The notes under the pieces: generated by a model | Databases searched by the model: none | Seen by the model: only the letters and a program-made list of their open reading frames with translations | What the model was told of the DNA's origin: nothing | Shown: in pieces, positions 8,583 to 18,108 of the stretch | Layout of the letters: the number at the start of each line of letters is the position of its first letter | How positions within the stretch are numbered: the stretch's first letter is position 1 | DNA from: Niabella aurantiaca DSM 17617 | GTDB lineage: Bacteria > Bacteroidota > Bacteroidia > Chitinophagales > Chitinophagaceae | Reading direction: 5' to 3' | NCBI RefSeq assembly: GCF_000374125.1 | Contig: NZ_KB893625.1 | Coordinates: forward strand, 348,490 to 412,489 | DNA: 64,000 bases | Program-made: the position numbers and the translations under genes

Positions 8583-9167
8583 ATGCCCAATAAACATACC
8601 ATGACAAAACCAGTTTTAACCGATAAAGATTATAAAGATGCCGCCCGTGCGCTGGGTGCAGAAGTGGCGGCTGTTAAAGCGGTTGCCGAGGTAGAATCCG
8701 CAGGAAGCGGGTTCCTGCAAAGCGGTGAACCCAAAATATTATTTGAGCGACATGTTTTTTCGAAACGGACGGGCAGGCTTTTTGATGAATCGCACCCGAA
8801 TGTATCCAACCCCACACCCGGGGGATATGGCACAGTGGCCAGTCAGCATAAACGCCTGCAGGAGGCCGTGACGCTGAACCGCGAGGCCGCATTGATGTCG
8901 GCTTCATGGGGCAAATTCCAGATCATGGGATTCAATTATGCATTGGCGGGATTCAATACCTTGCAGGAGTTTGTGAATGCCATGTACCGCTCCGAACGGG
9001 AACATCTGATGGCATTTGTAAATTATATCAGAAACGTATCGCTGGATGATGAACTCCGGGAACACCGCTGGGCCGATTTCGCGCGGAAATACAATGGGCC
9101 GGATTACCGGAAAAACCGCTACGACGCAAAACTGAAAGTGGCGTATAATAAATTTGCAAGAGAATAG
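8583..9167 (+). CDS. N-acetylmuramidase family protein (DUF3380-type lysozyme)
   Basis: 194 residues from ATG 8583; ATG 8601 (MTKPVL) is equally possible. It matches the N-acetylmuramidase fold of phage endolysins and T6SS-type effectors: VAEVESAGSGFLQSGEPKILFERHVF (probable catalytic Glu in AEVES, near residue 38), then SWGKFQIMGFNYALAGF and ARKYNGPDY. There is no signal peptide or cell-wall-binding domain, so export would need a holin or another route. No other phage genes lie nearby, and it may be a domesticated endolysin. Family call is firm; role is unknown. Confidence 0.87.
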   Translation: MPNKHTMTKPVLTDKDYKDAARALGAEVAAVKAVAEVESAGSGFLQSGEPKILFERHVFSKRTGRLFDESHPNVSNPTPGGYGTVASQHKRLQEAVTLNREAALMSASWGKFQIMGFNYALAGFNTLQEFVNAMYRSEREHLMAFVNYIRNVSLDDELREHRWADFARKYNGPDYRKNRYDAKLKVAYNKFARE

Positions 9168-9222
9168 GTATGTAAATGAAAGACCCGGGCTTTTGTACCC
9201 CGGACCGGATTTAGGAACCGTT

Positions 9223-9750
9223 CTAAAAAATATAAGCCAACCTTAATCCCAGATTATGTTCGTTTACATTGGCAGGGCGGTCCTTTTTATCAAACCGGGA
9301 GCGGCCAACCTTTACTGCCATATCAAAATGCTTTGCAAACGTATATCCAAGAGAAAAATAATAAGTAAAGCCTCCCGGTATTTTTTCTCCGTTGTTGCGA
9401 TCATGCACGTCGGTGGCAAAAGTATAGCCCATGGCATCCTGGCCATATAGGTTTTTGATAACCGGTAACGGGTATTTGATGACGGCCAGCACCGGGATGG
9501 CCGTATATGTTATATTGCCGGTAGGAACCAGCGGTCTGGCGCTGATGCATTTCAGAAAGCCGGTGTTCAAGCCCAGGCCCAGTCGTTCTTTTACCCATAC
9601 TTCGCCCTGCGCAGAAACACCAATGCCCCAAAAAGGCAGATCGTGGTTGAAAGAATGGAGCAGTTCGGGGCCGGAATTTACCCTGATGGTTTGAGCACCT
9701 ACCGTATTGGTAATGACGAGGAGTGCCAATAATAAATATAGTTTTTGCAT
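9223..9750 (-). CDS. Small outer-membrane beta-barrel-like protein
   Basis: 175 residues with an Sec signal (MQKLYLLLALLVITNTVGAQ). The mature part alternates hydrophobic and polar residues with many Gly and aromatics (WGIGVSAQGEVWVKERLGLGLNTGFL, YYFSLGYTFAKHFDMAVKVGRS) and ends LGLRLAYIF. A terminal aromatic Phe is typical of Bam-inserted barrels. An ATG two codons upstream (9756) is an alternative start. No specific function can be assigned. Confidence 0.75.
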   Translation of the reverse strand: MQKLYLLLALLVITNTVGAQTIRVNSGPELLHSFNHDLPFWGIGVSAQGEVWVKERLGLGLNTGFLKCISARPLVPTGNITYTAIPVLAVIKYPLPVIKNLYGQDAMGYTFATDVHDRNNGEKIPGGFTYYFSLGYTFAKHFDMAVKVGRSRFDKKDRPANVNEHNLGLRLAYIF

Positions 9751-9788
9751 TAGCATGACTGGGTTATTGACCTTTTAATAATATGAAG

Positions 9789-10178
9789 CTACTGCTCATA
9801 CAGCTCAACCGGCAATCCATCCGGGTCCGGAAAGAACGTGAACTTTTTGCCCGTATATTCATCTACCCGAACCGGTTCCACTGCAACATCCTTTGCCTGT
9901 AGTTGGCGAACGGCTGCTTCTACATCTGCTACCTCAAACGCCAAATGCCGCAAGCCGGCGGCCTCGGGCCCTGTTACGCGTAGGGGAGGGGCCGGGAAAG
10001 AAAACAGTTCTACGAGGTACTGATCATTTAAGGCAAGATCCAGCTTGTAAGAGTTCCGTTCGCTGCGATAAACCTCCTGCACGATCGTAAATCCTAATAT
10101 TTCTGTATAGAACTTTTTTGAGCGTCCGTAGTCGCTGCAGATAATAGCAATATGATGCAGTTTTTTTAAATTCAGCAT
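9789..10178 (-). CDS. VOC family protein, SMU1112c/YaeR-like
   Basis: 129 residues forming one vicinal-oxygen-chelate domain. The N-terminal LHHIAIICSDYGRSKKFYTEILGF, central GLRHLAFEVADVEAAVRQL and C-terminal FFPDPDGLPVELYEQ place the metal ligands His, His and Glu as in glyoxalase-like enzymes. The YaeR-type subgroup has no settled substrate. It sits 34 nt downstream of the A2M gene on the same strand and could be co-transcribed. Confidence 0.88.
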   Translation of the reverse strand: MLNLKKLHHIAIICSDYGRSKKFYTEILGFTIVQEVYRSERNSYKLDLALNDQYLVELFSFPAPPLRVTGPEAAGLRHLAFEVADVEAAVRQLQAKDVAVEPVRVDEYTGKKFTFFPDPDGLPVELYEQ

Positions 10179-10212
10179 AGTGTCTGTTTCGCCTGATGCC
10201 TTTGACGGTTCT

Positions 10213-13200
10213 TTATTTTGTAACGGTAACTCTTACTCCCTCGCTATGTGCAGTAAACTCCGGTGCGTACATACACTGGATGCTGGTGATTCCATTACTG
10301 AAGTTGCCGGCAACCGTTGCAAACAGGTTGTATTCAAAAACATAAGTGCCCCTGGGTAAATAACCAAAGAAGAAGTTGGTGCTGGCGTCTTTGGTGGTTT
10401 CATAATAACCCAGTCCATCCTGCCATTTATAGGAACTGAGTACATTTACCGGCTCAAAGCTGCTGGCACGCATATCCTTCATATGCACGTATTCCATATC
10501 GCGGTCTGTCCGAAGTTCTACACGCACTTTTATTTTATCGCCTACTTTTATGGTGCCACCCTCGGCTATGGGTGTTAATACCGGTCCCCGGTCGCTGTTG
10601 GTTTCAATAAATAATTTTTTGCTGAGCTTTAAGGGCGTCTCTGCGAAAGTGATCTTATCCAGGTCTTCGAAGTACTGCCAGTACAGGCTGCCCCAGGTAG
10701 GCAGGGTGCTGCCTTGTGCGGGAATACCTGACGGGGGTGTTACAGAAACGGTAACGGAGCCCATTGAAGGCCGCACTTTTTCTCCGGGGATGACTTTCTT
10801 AAAATAACCCGTTCCGGCTGCTGTTTTTTTCAGTGCGGATTCCACTTTTTGCCCTCCCAGGTCGATGGTTACTTCCGGGGTTACGGATAACCATTGGGTT
10901 CCCTCCAATAACAGGGCATAACAAGCTTCTGCGGTGGCTTTAGTGCTTTCCCAGTTGTTGGTTTGCTTATTTTTCAACAGCCAGGTCCGGAGGTCGTCTG
11001 CTGTTCTTTTATCTTTCGCAATTTCGTCAAAAGCCTCGATGATCAACGCCTGGCGTTCAATAGGTGCTTCATACCACCACCAGCTGCGTGCGGCATCCTT
11101 ATAATACATGCCCCGTTCTTCATTATTGATAGCCGTTTCCTGCAGCGACTTTAAAATAGCTTTTGGAGTAATAGCGTCTCCTTTGCGGTGCAGCGCCAGG
11201 GCGGTCATGCCCTGCATGTACTTATTGGTTTTTGTCCAGGTTTTAGCCACCCGACCGCTGAAATAAGCCACAGCCTTTTCTGCTTCCGGCGCTATTTTGA
11301 TGTTGTTGAAAAAGCTTCGCATGTATAAATACTGGATCACGTAATAGGAGGGTATATACTCGTTCAGCTTTGTTTTGTTCCGGATGAGCACGTCGTATGC
11401 TTCCTTTATCTTTCTGTCGAGGTAAGGAAGCGCCCTGTTTACCACGTTGTCCAGCTTTTGCGCCTGTGTTTTTTCAACGGCGTTTAATTTTCTCAGATGA
11501 CCGATCCCGGTTACGATATATTGGGTCATGTATTGATCGTCCCGGCCCCCTTTAAACCACACGAAACCGCCATTCGGACTTTGCAGCTGGCTGAGCTTGT
11601 CGTAGGCTTTGTTCAGTTCGCTGCTCATCCGTAACAGGTCAAACAGCAGGGCAAGGTTCTTTTTTTGTTGTGTTTCATTTTTGGCTTGTAATACCCAGGG
11701 CGTTTCTTCGAGCAATACCGCTTTCAGTTCCTGGTTTTTCTGCAGATTGCTCCATAGTGCCGTAGTGTCCAGCGTTTTCCAAGAGTCAAAAACCTGTTTG
11801 ATCTTCGGGGAGCTGTTGGCGATCAGCGTGGCAAGGGAGTTGGCATAGTAGCGGTTCCAGGTCTGCTCTGCACATTCGTAAGGGTACTCCATCATATACG
11901 GCAATGCCTGCACTGCAAACCACGCAGGGTTGGAAGTGTATTCTACCGTGAGCGCCTGCGTAGTGAGGGTTTCATTGCTGCCGCTTTTGAGCAGCTTATC
12001 GAAACTGAACTTTTTGGAGCCGAAGCCGCGTAGCTGAAGCGGCAATGTTTCGGTGACCAGCATACGGTTGGTGAGCACGGGAAGCATATTTTCTTCACCG
12101 TCGCTAAGAGCGGCTGTTCCGTTATTGCCGGTAATTTTTGCCACGATGCGCCAGGTAACCGGCTTGCTGAACTGGTAGGGCACTTCAACAGGAAAGCTAA
12201 CGGACTGGCTTTGTCCGGCAGCAATGGTGAAATATTGCTGTGGAATGGCATTTTTGAACCAGCCGTCTACCGGTTCATTGGTGGCAGCATCAACTAATTG
12301 TAGGGTGGCAATGCCGGTGACTTCCTTTGAAGAGCCGTTCACCACTTTACTGCTGAGCTCCATCTTATCTCCTTCCCGCAGGAACCGTGGCATGTTAGGT
12401 TGCACCATCAGCTCTTTTTGAGTAACGATCTCTTTTGAAGAATAACCCAGGGCCAGGTCCTTGGTATGCGCGAGTGCCTGAAACTTCCAGCGGGTCAGGG
12501 CTTCCGGCATCGTGAAGGAAAACCGGATATTCCCCTTGGCATCAGTTTTCAGATCAGGGAAGAAAAAGGCGGTCTCGTTCAGATTCTTACGGATCTGTGT
12601 TTCCGGTACCCTACTATCAGGAGGAGTGAATAAATCGGGTTCCTTCGCTTCCGTAATTCCATTACCGGCGTCCATCGCTGCCTGGGGCGCTGGTGCCACC
12701 ATCTGGCTGACGGATCCTGCAAGGGCGCTTTTCTTTTGTATGCCATAACCGACCACTACGACTTCCTCCATGGCCGGGGCGTCTGCAACGGGGTCGGTCC
12801 GCCTATCCGCATCAGCGCCCCAAAAACCCGGTTTGAACAGCTGGTCATATTGTTTGTCAAAGTGCTGGTATTTGTAGTAAATGGTGCCCTTGGTAAGCGC
12901 CTGCACGGCCATGAAATTAACACCCGTGTTCCAGCTGCTGTACCGGTAACCGGTCTGCCAAACAGCAGGCAGCTGCCACTGATGCCCGTAAAACTGGTCA
13001 AGCGATGCATCGTACATGCTGGCAAGCATTTCGGCTGCTACTTTTTCTCCTTTGAGACCGCTCACTTTTACGCTCCACTTTTCTTCGGCGCCTGGTAGGG
13101 TTTTGTTGCGGAAGGTTTCATAGGTGATGCGAAGTGCCTTGTTGCTCCAGGGAACATAGATCCTGTTGTTACTGCTAAAGATCCGGTTGTTTTTTACAAA

Positions 13201-16200
13201 CATATAGTGGACGTCGTATCCTCCGCGGTCTGCTTCTGAAGCGCCAAAAGGGAAGGACCTTATTTCCTGGTTGAGACGGGTATAAGTGTAGCTCGTCTGC
13301 CCCTTATTTGTTGCCTGTACCAGGAATACGTCTGGTGCGGAGCTACCGATGCCGATGGTTGTTTTTTCGCCCGGCTCTATTGCTTTGGGAGCAATGCTCC
13401 ACAGGTATTGAGGGCGGGCCGGTGTCTTTTGTGGTTGTTCGTATATTTCCGTATAATGAATGTCTTTTATAAGATTGCCTTCTTTGTCTTTTGCTGTAAT
13501 TTCCACAACATAAAAACCAGGGGCCGGGGCAGGTTCTGTCCATACAAATATTCCTGTAGAATCGGTAATCCCCGACTGGAGCATCCCTTCTTTTTCTTTT
13601 TTCCAGCTGGCCGGCTGGTCTTCATCCTTATAAATATCGTTGGGGAAATACCGGATATATGCTTCCTTCGTCATTACAAACTGATCGGGTTTTTCCCAAA
13701 AGCGGGGCCGTAATAAACGCTGTTCCGGAACGAGTTTCGTAAAAGACACTTGTACATTGGCTTTTTCCCAGCTGCCGGCCATATTTTCTGTCCGGATCCA
13801 CAGCGTCTTTAATTGTGGTGCTGTTAACCGGTCGGGGATACGGGCTTTTATCAGTAATGATTTATAACCGACGGAGATCGATTCCTGACCGCTCCTTACT
13901 TCCCCGTTTATATCCGTAATGTCTGCATAAATATGGTAGTCAAATACCGGCTCTGTTTTCGGATCGATACTTTTGTCGGGGATGGCAGTAAAGCTGATTT
14001 TGAAGGTGCCATCCGGCCCTGTAGTGGTTTCTTCCTGTGTTATTTCCATTTGTTCCTGGCGCACCGGCCACCAGTGACGCGCGAGGATCCAGGGATAGGG
14101 GAAGCGGGCCCGGCGTACCACCCGGTATTTTACGGCAGCACCGTCTATGGGGTTACCGGCATAGGCCCTGGCTGTTCCGGTAAAACGAATGGTTTCACCC
14201 AGCTTATAAGTGCCGGTTGGCTTTTCAAAATCTACAAAGAACTTTGGCCGTTTGTATTCTTCCATTTTAATATGCGTGCTGCCGTTGGGAGTGGCAATGC
14301 TAAAATCGCCGTTCAGGCCGCCCTCCGGTAGTTTGAAAGTGCCGTTAAAAGAGCCAAATGCATTGGTGCTGACCTCCATATCTGCAACCTTCTGTCCGTT
14401 GGCATCAGAAAGGGTTACAGTTGTTTTAAAGCCGGAAATAATGGATGACCTTTTTTCAGCAGGATCATAACTTATGGCAATGCCTTTAAAATAGACGGTT
14501 TGTCCGGGCCGGTAGAGGCTCCGGTCTGTAAACAGGAATACCGATGTCTGTTTCTTCTGATCGGCAGGTTCGTAATCATTATAATAATAGTATCCATAAT
14601 TGGTTTCGTCCATAAAGAAGCGCTCCTGGTTGCTGGTAATGTCCAACAGATAGTTGCCGCCTCCCCGGGTTTTGCTTCCCGTATTGCCGGCGGTATATGT
14701 GAAATGTCCGTTTTGATCGGTGATGGCATTGCCTGCCCGGGTATTTTTGTAAGAGCTGGTCTTATAATCGTACTCTTTTTTCCAGATGGTGACGGCCGCC
14801 GCACGGATTGGCTGGCCGCTGTTGCGGTTTAGTACGAAGAAATCATTCTTGTTATTTACATAGCTGATAGTTGAAACATAGGTCAGCTGAAAAGCAAGGA
14901 TGTTCTTTTCCCGGGTAAAGTCTTTGTTTAATGACGAAAGCACATAATACTCGCCGGCCGGCAACCCATCCGCCTTGATCTCGGTGGTATGTGCACGGTG
15001 GTCGTCTGATGCCGGCAACTGCTGTTCCCATTCTTTTACCGCGGGTGCAGCTATGAGACGGCTCCAGTATGCCTCCCGGCCATTGCGGTCTTTGATGGCT
15101 GTTTTCAGTGCTGGCGTGGCTTTGATCACGCGGAGATGGACCGCGGGTGCATTGGTATAAGCAATCAGTATCCGGAACGGGGCATCCGGAACGTTGACCT
15201 TTTCCAACCGGAAGCTTAGTGCCGGCTGTTTTATTTGCTCCAGCAGATTGGCGGCGTTCACACTGCCTTCGCTTTTTTCTTTAGTGGTCGTAATTTTTTG
15301 AAGAAGGGTTACGGCTTTTGCCAGGTCCTGGTTTTGGGGGTCTTTGCTGTTGGCAGGCAATTGGGCCTGCTGGGAATGCCATTGCGCTATCAGGAAGCGG
15401 GCCTGTGTAGCGGTGGAATTTGCCGGGTGTTGCTGAGCAATCTGCTCCAGGGCCGTGTTATACAGTGCTTCCTTATCCGGATGCACGGCATTTTGATGCA
15501 CAAATTGCGCCCGGCTGATATCGGCATCGATCAGGGCATCCGGGTTCCGGTCGTGCAAATGAAAACGGATCAGTTCCTGATAAAGCAGTAATGCCTTATG
15601 CGTCAAGGATAGGGAGTCCTTTGACGGAAAGGCTGCTGTTGCAAAAGCTTCAGCGGGAGCAAATGCTTTTTCCTGGTCGATCTCAAATTTATAGGCCGGT
15701 TGGGTTATGGTGCGCTCTGCGCTTTTAAAATAGTCGAGCGCCCGGAAGGCCAGGAGGTCATACAGGGTGGGGCGCAGGTAACGGGTATTGCCTTTTGAGA
15801 TCAGTGCATCATATTTTTCCGGTTTTGTTTGTTGTAATTGTTTTTTGTTTTTTAATGACTCCAGGTAAAGACTGCTGATCTTTCTCGTAAAGTCGTCAAT
15901 GGTCCAGGTGGCGGGATCTGCTTTTTCAAAAGCGGTGGTATTGGTGCGGTTGTATAGCCGGAAGCGGTTGCGGTTAAAATAATTCTGGTAAACGCTTGCC
16001 AGGTAGCTGTTGAGCAATGCTGTTTCCACACCGTTGCTCCCTGCAATTTCTTTTTCCAGTTCGGCAATGCCGGTAAGCTCATTGTTTTCCCGGTTCTGAT
16101 CCTGGAGCCGGTTCATATAGATCAGGGCTTTTACCCGTTGTGCTTCCTGGTGATCCGCTTTGGCCCGGGTATATATTTGTTTTACCGTTGCGAGTGCGGA

Positions 16201-16338
16201 TGCGGGCAATCCTTTATTGATGTGATCTTCGGCGGTGTTCCATTCCGCTTCATAGTTTTTAAGGGTTTGAGCATTGGGTTTCATACATACAAACAGGATG
16301 ATCAGTAATAAAAAGCCGCGGTTGCCTGGGATCTTCAT
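10213..16338 (-). CDS. Alpha-2-macroglobulin family protein (very large, thioester-containing)
   Basis: 2041 residues with signal MKIPGNRGFLLLIILFVCMKPNAQ. An N-terminal helical repeat-like region (to about 390) precedes MG domains, including MG2 (PGQTVYFKGIAISY..., about 605-690). The A2M core signature follows (ETAFFFPDLKTDAKGNIRFSFTMPEALTRWKF, about 1250), then the thioester CAEQ at 1489-1492 in YPYECAEQTWNRYY, and the alpha-toroid and receptor-like end. Bacterial A2Ms trap proteases in the periplasm through the Cys-Gln thioester. About residue 1190 lies EEVVVVGYGIQKKSALAGSV, which resembles the plug start of SusC-type TonB receptors and is foreign to A2M. It lacks the PBP1C gene that often accompanies A2M in proteobacteria. 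No lipobox, so it is soluble or associated with the envelope by other means. Confidence 0.93.
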   Translation of the reverse strand: MKIPGNRGFLLLIILFVCMKPNAQTLKNYEAEWNTAEDHINKGLPASALATVKQIYTRAKADHQEAQRVKALIYMNRLQDQNRENNELTGIAELEKEIAGSNGVETALLNSYLASVYQNYFNRNRFRLYNRTNTTAFEKADPATWTIDDFTRKISSLYLESLKNKKQLQQTKPEKYDALISKGNTRYLRPTLYDLLAFRALDYFKSAERTITQPAYKFEIDQEKAFAPAEAFATAAFPSKDSLSLTHKALLLYQELIRFHLHDRNPDALIDADISRAQFVHQNAVHPDKEALYNTALEQIAQQHPANSTATQARFLIAQWHSQQAQLPANSKDPQNQDLAKAVTLLQKITTTKEKSEGSVNAANLLEQIKQPALSFRLEKVNVPDAPFRILIAYTNAPAVHLRVIKATPALKTAIKDRNGREAYWSRLIAAPAVKEWEQQLPASDDHRAHTTEIKADGLPAGEYYVLSSLNKDFTREKNILAFQLTYVSTISYVNNKNDFFVLNRNSGQPIRAAAVTIWKKEYDYKTSSYKNTRAGNAITDQNGHFTYTAGNTGSKTRGGGNYLLDITSNQERFFMDETNYGYYYYNDYEPADQKKQTSVFLFTDRSLYRPGQTVYFKGIAISYDPAEKRSSIISGFKTTVTLSDANGQKVADMEVSTNAFGSFNGTFKLPEGGLNGDFSIATPNGSTHIKMEEYKRPKFFVDFEKPTGTYKLGETIRFTGTARAYAGNPIDGAAVKYRVVRRARFPYPWILARHWWPVRQEQMEITQEETTTGPDGTFKISFTAIPDKSIDPKTEPVFDYHIYADITDINGEVRSGQESISVGYKSLLIKARIPDRLTAPQLKTLWIRTENMAGSWEKANVQVSFTKLVPEQRLLRPRFWEKPDQFVMTKEAYIRYFPNDIYKDEDQPASWKKEKEGMLQSGITDSTGIFVWTEPAPAPGFYVVEITAKDKEGNLIKDIHYTEIYEQPQKTPARPQYLWSIAPKAIEPGEKTTIGIGSSAPDVFLVQATNKGQTSYTYTRLNQEIRSFPFGASEADRGGYDVHYMFVKNNRIFSSNNRIYVPWSNKALRITYETFRNKTLPGAEEKWSVKVSGLKGEKVAAEMLASMYDASLDQFYGHQWQLPAVWQTGYRYSSWNTGVNFMAVQALTKGTIYYKYQHFDKQYDQLFKPGFWGADADRRTDPVADAPAMEEVVVVGYGIQKKSALAGSVSQMVAPAPQAAMDAGNGITEAKEPDLFTPPDSRVPETQIRKNLNETAFFFPDLKTDAKGNIRFSFTMPEALTRWKFQALAHTKDLALGYSSKEIVTQKELMVQPNMPRFLREGDKMELSSKVVNGSSKEVTGIATLQLVDAATNEPVDGWFKNAIPQQYFTIAAGQSQSVSFPVEVPYQFSKPVTWRIVAKITGNNGTAALSDGEENMLPVLTNRMLVTETLPLQLRGFGSKKFSFDKLLKSGSNETLTTQALTVEYTSNPAWFAVQALPYMMEYPYECAEQTWNRYYANSLATLIANSSPKIKQVFDSWKTLDTTALWSNLQKNQELKAVLLEETPWVLQAKNETQQKKNLALLFDLLRMSSELNKAYDKLSQLQSPNGGFVWFKGGRDDQYMTQYIVTGIGHLRKLNAVEKTQAQKLDNVVNRALPYLDRKIKEAYDVLIRNKTKLNEYIPSYYVIQYLYMRSFFNNIKIAPEAEKAVAYFSGRVAKTWTKTNKYMQGMTALALHRKGDAITPKAILKSLQETAINNEERGMYYKDAARSWWWYEAPIERQALIIEAFDEIAKDKRTADDLRTWLLKNKQTNNWESTKATAEACYALLLEGTQWLSVTPEVTIDLGGQKVESALKKTAAGTGYFKKVIPGEKVRPSMGSVTVSVTPPSGIPAQGSTLPTWGSLYWQYFEDLDKITFAETPLKLSKKLFIETNSDRGPVLTPIAEGGTIKVGDKIKVRVELRTDRDMEYVHMKDMRASSFEPVNVLSSYKWQDGLGYYETTKDASTNFFFGYLPRGTYVFEYNLFATVAGNFSNGITSIQCMYAPEFTAHSEGVRVTVTK

Positions 16339-16505
16339 ATAAAAAGTTTATTGATAGATGCACATTGTGTAAAATTACATAAACAATGGCCAATTTAACG
16401 GAGATAACGGAAAGCCGGTACCGGACGCAACATCCGGTTGGGCGGCGGCGTCCCGACTGGGGATAATATTTGGCCAATATATGCGACAAATAGCCAGCGC
16501 TTTTT

Positions 16506-16513
16506 TACATTTG
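16506..16513 (+). promoter_or_regulatory. -7 box for pcm, very short leader
   Basis: tacatttg fits TAnnTTTG and ends 7 nt before the pcm ATG, so the mRNA would be leaderless or nearly so. No TTG sits at the usual -33 spacing, which lowers confidence. Confidence 0.4.
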
Positions 16514-16520
16514 CACTCTC

Positions 16521-17177
16521 ATGAGGAGGACGTTAGAAGACACATACAGGCATAAGGGATTAAGAAAAAAACTGATAGAGGTAATAAAGGAAAAAGGAAT
16601 TACAGATGAAACGGTGCTGGAAGCCATGAACGCCATTCCCCGCCATTTCTTTCTGGATTCAGCCTTTGACGATGTGGCCTATGAAGACCGCGCTTTTCCG
16701 ATCGGGGAGGGGCAAACGATTTCACAACCCTATACGGTAGCCTACCAGTCGCAATTGCTGGAAACCGTGCCCGGACAAAAAGTGCTGGAGATTGGTACGG
16801 GCAGCGCTTACCAGGCGGTAGTGCTGGCAAAGATGGGCGTTAAGGTGTTTACGATAGAGCGCCAGAAAAAATTGTTTGAAGAAAATAAGAAATTTACCTA
16901 TTTGAAGCAGTTCCCGTTTATAAAATTTTTTTATGGGGACGGTTACCAGGGATTGCCTACCTATGGGCCTTTTGACCGGGTGATCATTACAGCGGCAGCC
17001 CCGGAGATCCCGGAAAAATTGCTGGAGCAGCTGAAGCCGGGAGGCATGATGGTGATACCCCTGGGAGCCGGTAATGTACAGCAAATGCGGCGGATCCATA
17101 AACAGGCGGACGGTACCACAAGGGAAGAGCTGTTTGACAATTTTTCGTTTGTGCCAATGCTTACAGGAAGAAACTAA
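16521..17177 (+). CDS. pcm: Protein-L-isoaspartate O-methyltransferase
   Basis: 218 residues, the normal length. It repairs isoaspartyl residues by S-adenosylmethionine-dependent methylation. Landmarks are PRHFFLDSAFDDVAYEDRAFPIGEGQTISQPYTVA (the conserved substrate loop), motif I VLEIGTGSAYQAVVLAKMG, and FDRVIITAAAPEIPEKLLEQLKPGGMMVIPLG. Motif I has Ala where Gly is commoner, a mild variant. It is followed after 10 nt by a LysE-type exporter gene, a probable two-gene operon. Confidence 0.96.
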   Translation: MRRTLEDTYRHKGLRKKLIEVIKEKGITDETVLEAMNAIPRHFFLDSAFDDVAYEDRAFPIGEGQTISQPYTVAYQSQLLETVPGQKVLEIGTGSAYQAVVLAKMGVKVFTIERQKKLFEENKKFTYLKQFPFIKFFYGDGYQGLPTYGPFDRVIITAAAPEIPEKLLEQLKPGGMMVIPLGAGNVQQMRRIHKQADGTTREELFDNFSFVPMLTGRN

Positions 17178-17187
17178 ATGATAAACC

Positions 17188-17868
17188 GTGAGTGAACAAC
17201 AGGCAGGCAGGCTGATAAAGATCTTTTTCACCGGGATGCTGGTCAGCTTTCTGGGATCACTTCCATTGGGCACGCTCAATATAGCAGCAATGCAGATCGC
17301 CATCAGCGAGTCCGTTAAAAATGCACTGTTGTTTTCCCTTGGCTCGCTGACGGCGGAAATGGTTTATGTACGTCTTTCCCTGGTAGCGATGGACTGGGTG
17401 CGCAAGCAGGAGAAGATCTTTCGCCTGCTGGAATGGCTTACCTTGCTCATTATTGTAGCGCTTGCGGTTTCCAGTTTGTATGCCGCCATGCATCCTTCAC
17501 AGGGAAAGAATGTGATCCTGAATAACAACCTGCCTTCTTATTTGCTGGGTCTGACAATGAGCGCCGTAAACCCGGTACAGATCCCATTCTGGTTTGGATG
17601 GAGCACGGTATTGTTTACCAAGGGCGTGCTGAAGCCCCGGACCTCATATTATAATTTTTATATTGTGGGGATCGGCCTGGGAACGCTTTTGGGTAATTGC
17701 ATCTTTATATTTGGCGGACGGCTGATCGCCGGTAAGATCCAGAACAACCAATCGCTGATGAATTACATCATCGGCGGTGTTTTTATAGTAACGGCGCTGA
17801 TACAGGCCTGGCGAATGTTTGTGAAGAAAAAAGACATCAGCGCCAAGCTGCATGAAACGGAAAAGTAA
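17188..17868 (+). CDS. LysE/RhtB family exporter
   Basis: 226 residues with about six hydrophobic segments. The first carries the family signature GSLPLGTLNIAAMQIAISESVKNALLFSLG, and the middle has MSAVNPVQIPFWFGW. The family exports amino acids or related small molecules; the substrate is unknown. It begins with GTG 10 nt after pcm; an ATG at 17178 is out of frame and stops at once. The C-terminus is a short basic tail. Confidence 0.88.
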   Translation: MSEQQAGRLIKIFFTGMLVSFLGSLPLGTLNIAAMQIAISESVKNALLFSLGSLTAEMVYVRLSLVAMDWVRKQEKIFRLLEWLTLLIIVALAVSSLYAAMHPSQGKNVILNNNLPSYLLGLTMSAVNPVQIPFWFGWSTVLFTKGVLKPRTSYYNFYIVGIGLGTLLGNCIFIFGGRLIAGKIQNNQSLMNYIIGGVFIVTALIQAWRMFVKKKDISAKLHETEK

Positions 17869-18108
17869 GGGCGTTCTGTTTAGAAGCATCATGGAAGTAC
17901 ATTGGTTGCCGGTTTGTTGCATGCATCCGCTCCTGTATTTCCTCTTTCTTTTGTTAAAGGCATTCTCACTGTAAATGATCATTACCCATCGCCGCAGGGC
18001 TGTGATGATAGATCCCGCTCATTTTTACATCCATGCTATTCGGATACAGAGCGCTTCATTTTCCATAGCATTACAGTATTGAGATGAACGCGTTTGAATC
18101 AACACGTA
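17869..18108. other. Non-coding gap between LysE gene and ATPase remnant
   Basis: No convincing ORF or hairpin. It may include further decayed sequence from the truncated ATPase gene that ends at 18109. Confidence 0.4.

Noticed and set aside
6063-9167. Defence island around DUF1016 and muramidase
   Set aside because: No restriction, CBASS, retron, Abi or toxin-antitoxin genes are adjacent; the genes between are unrelated envelope proteins.
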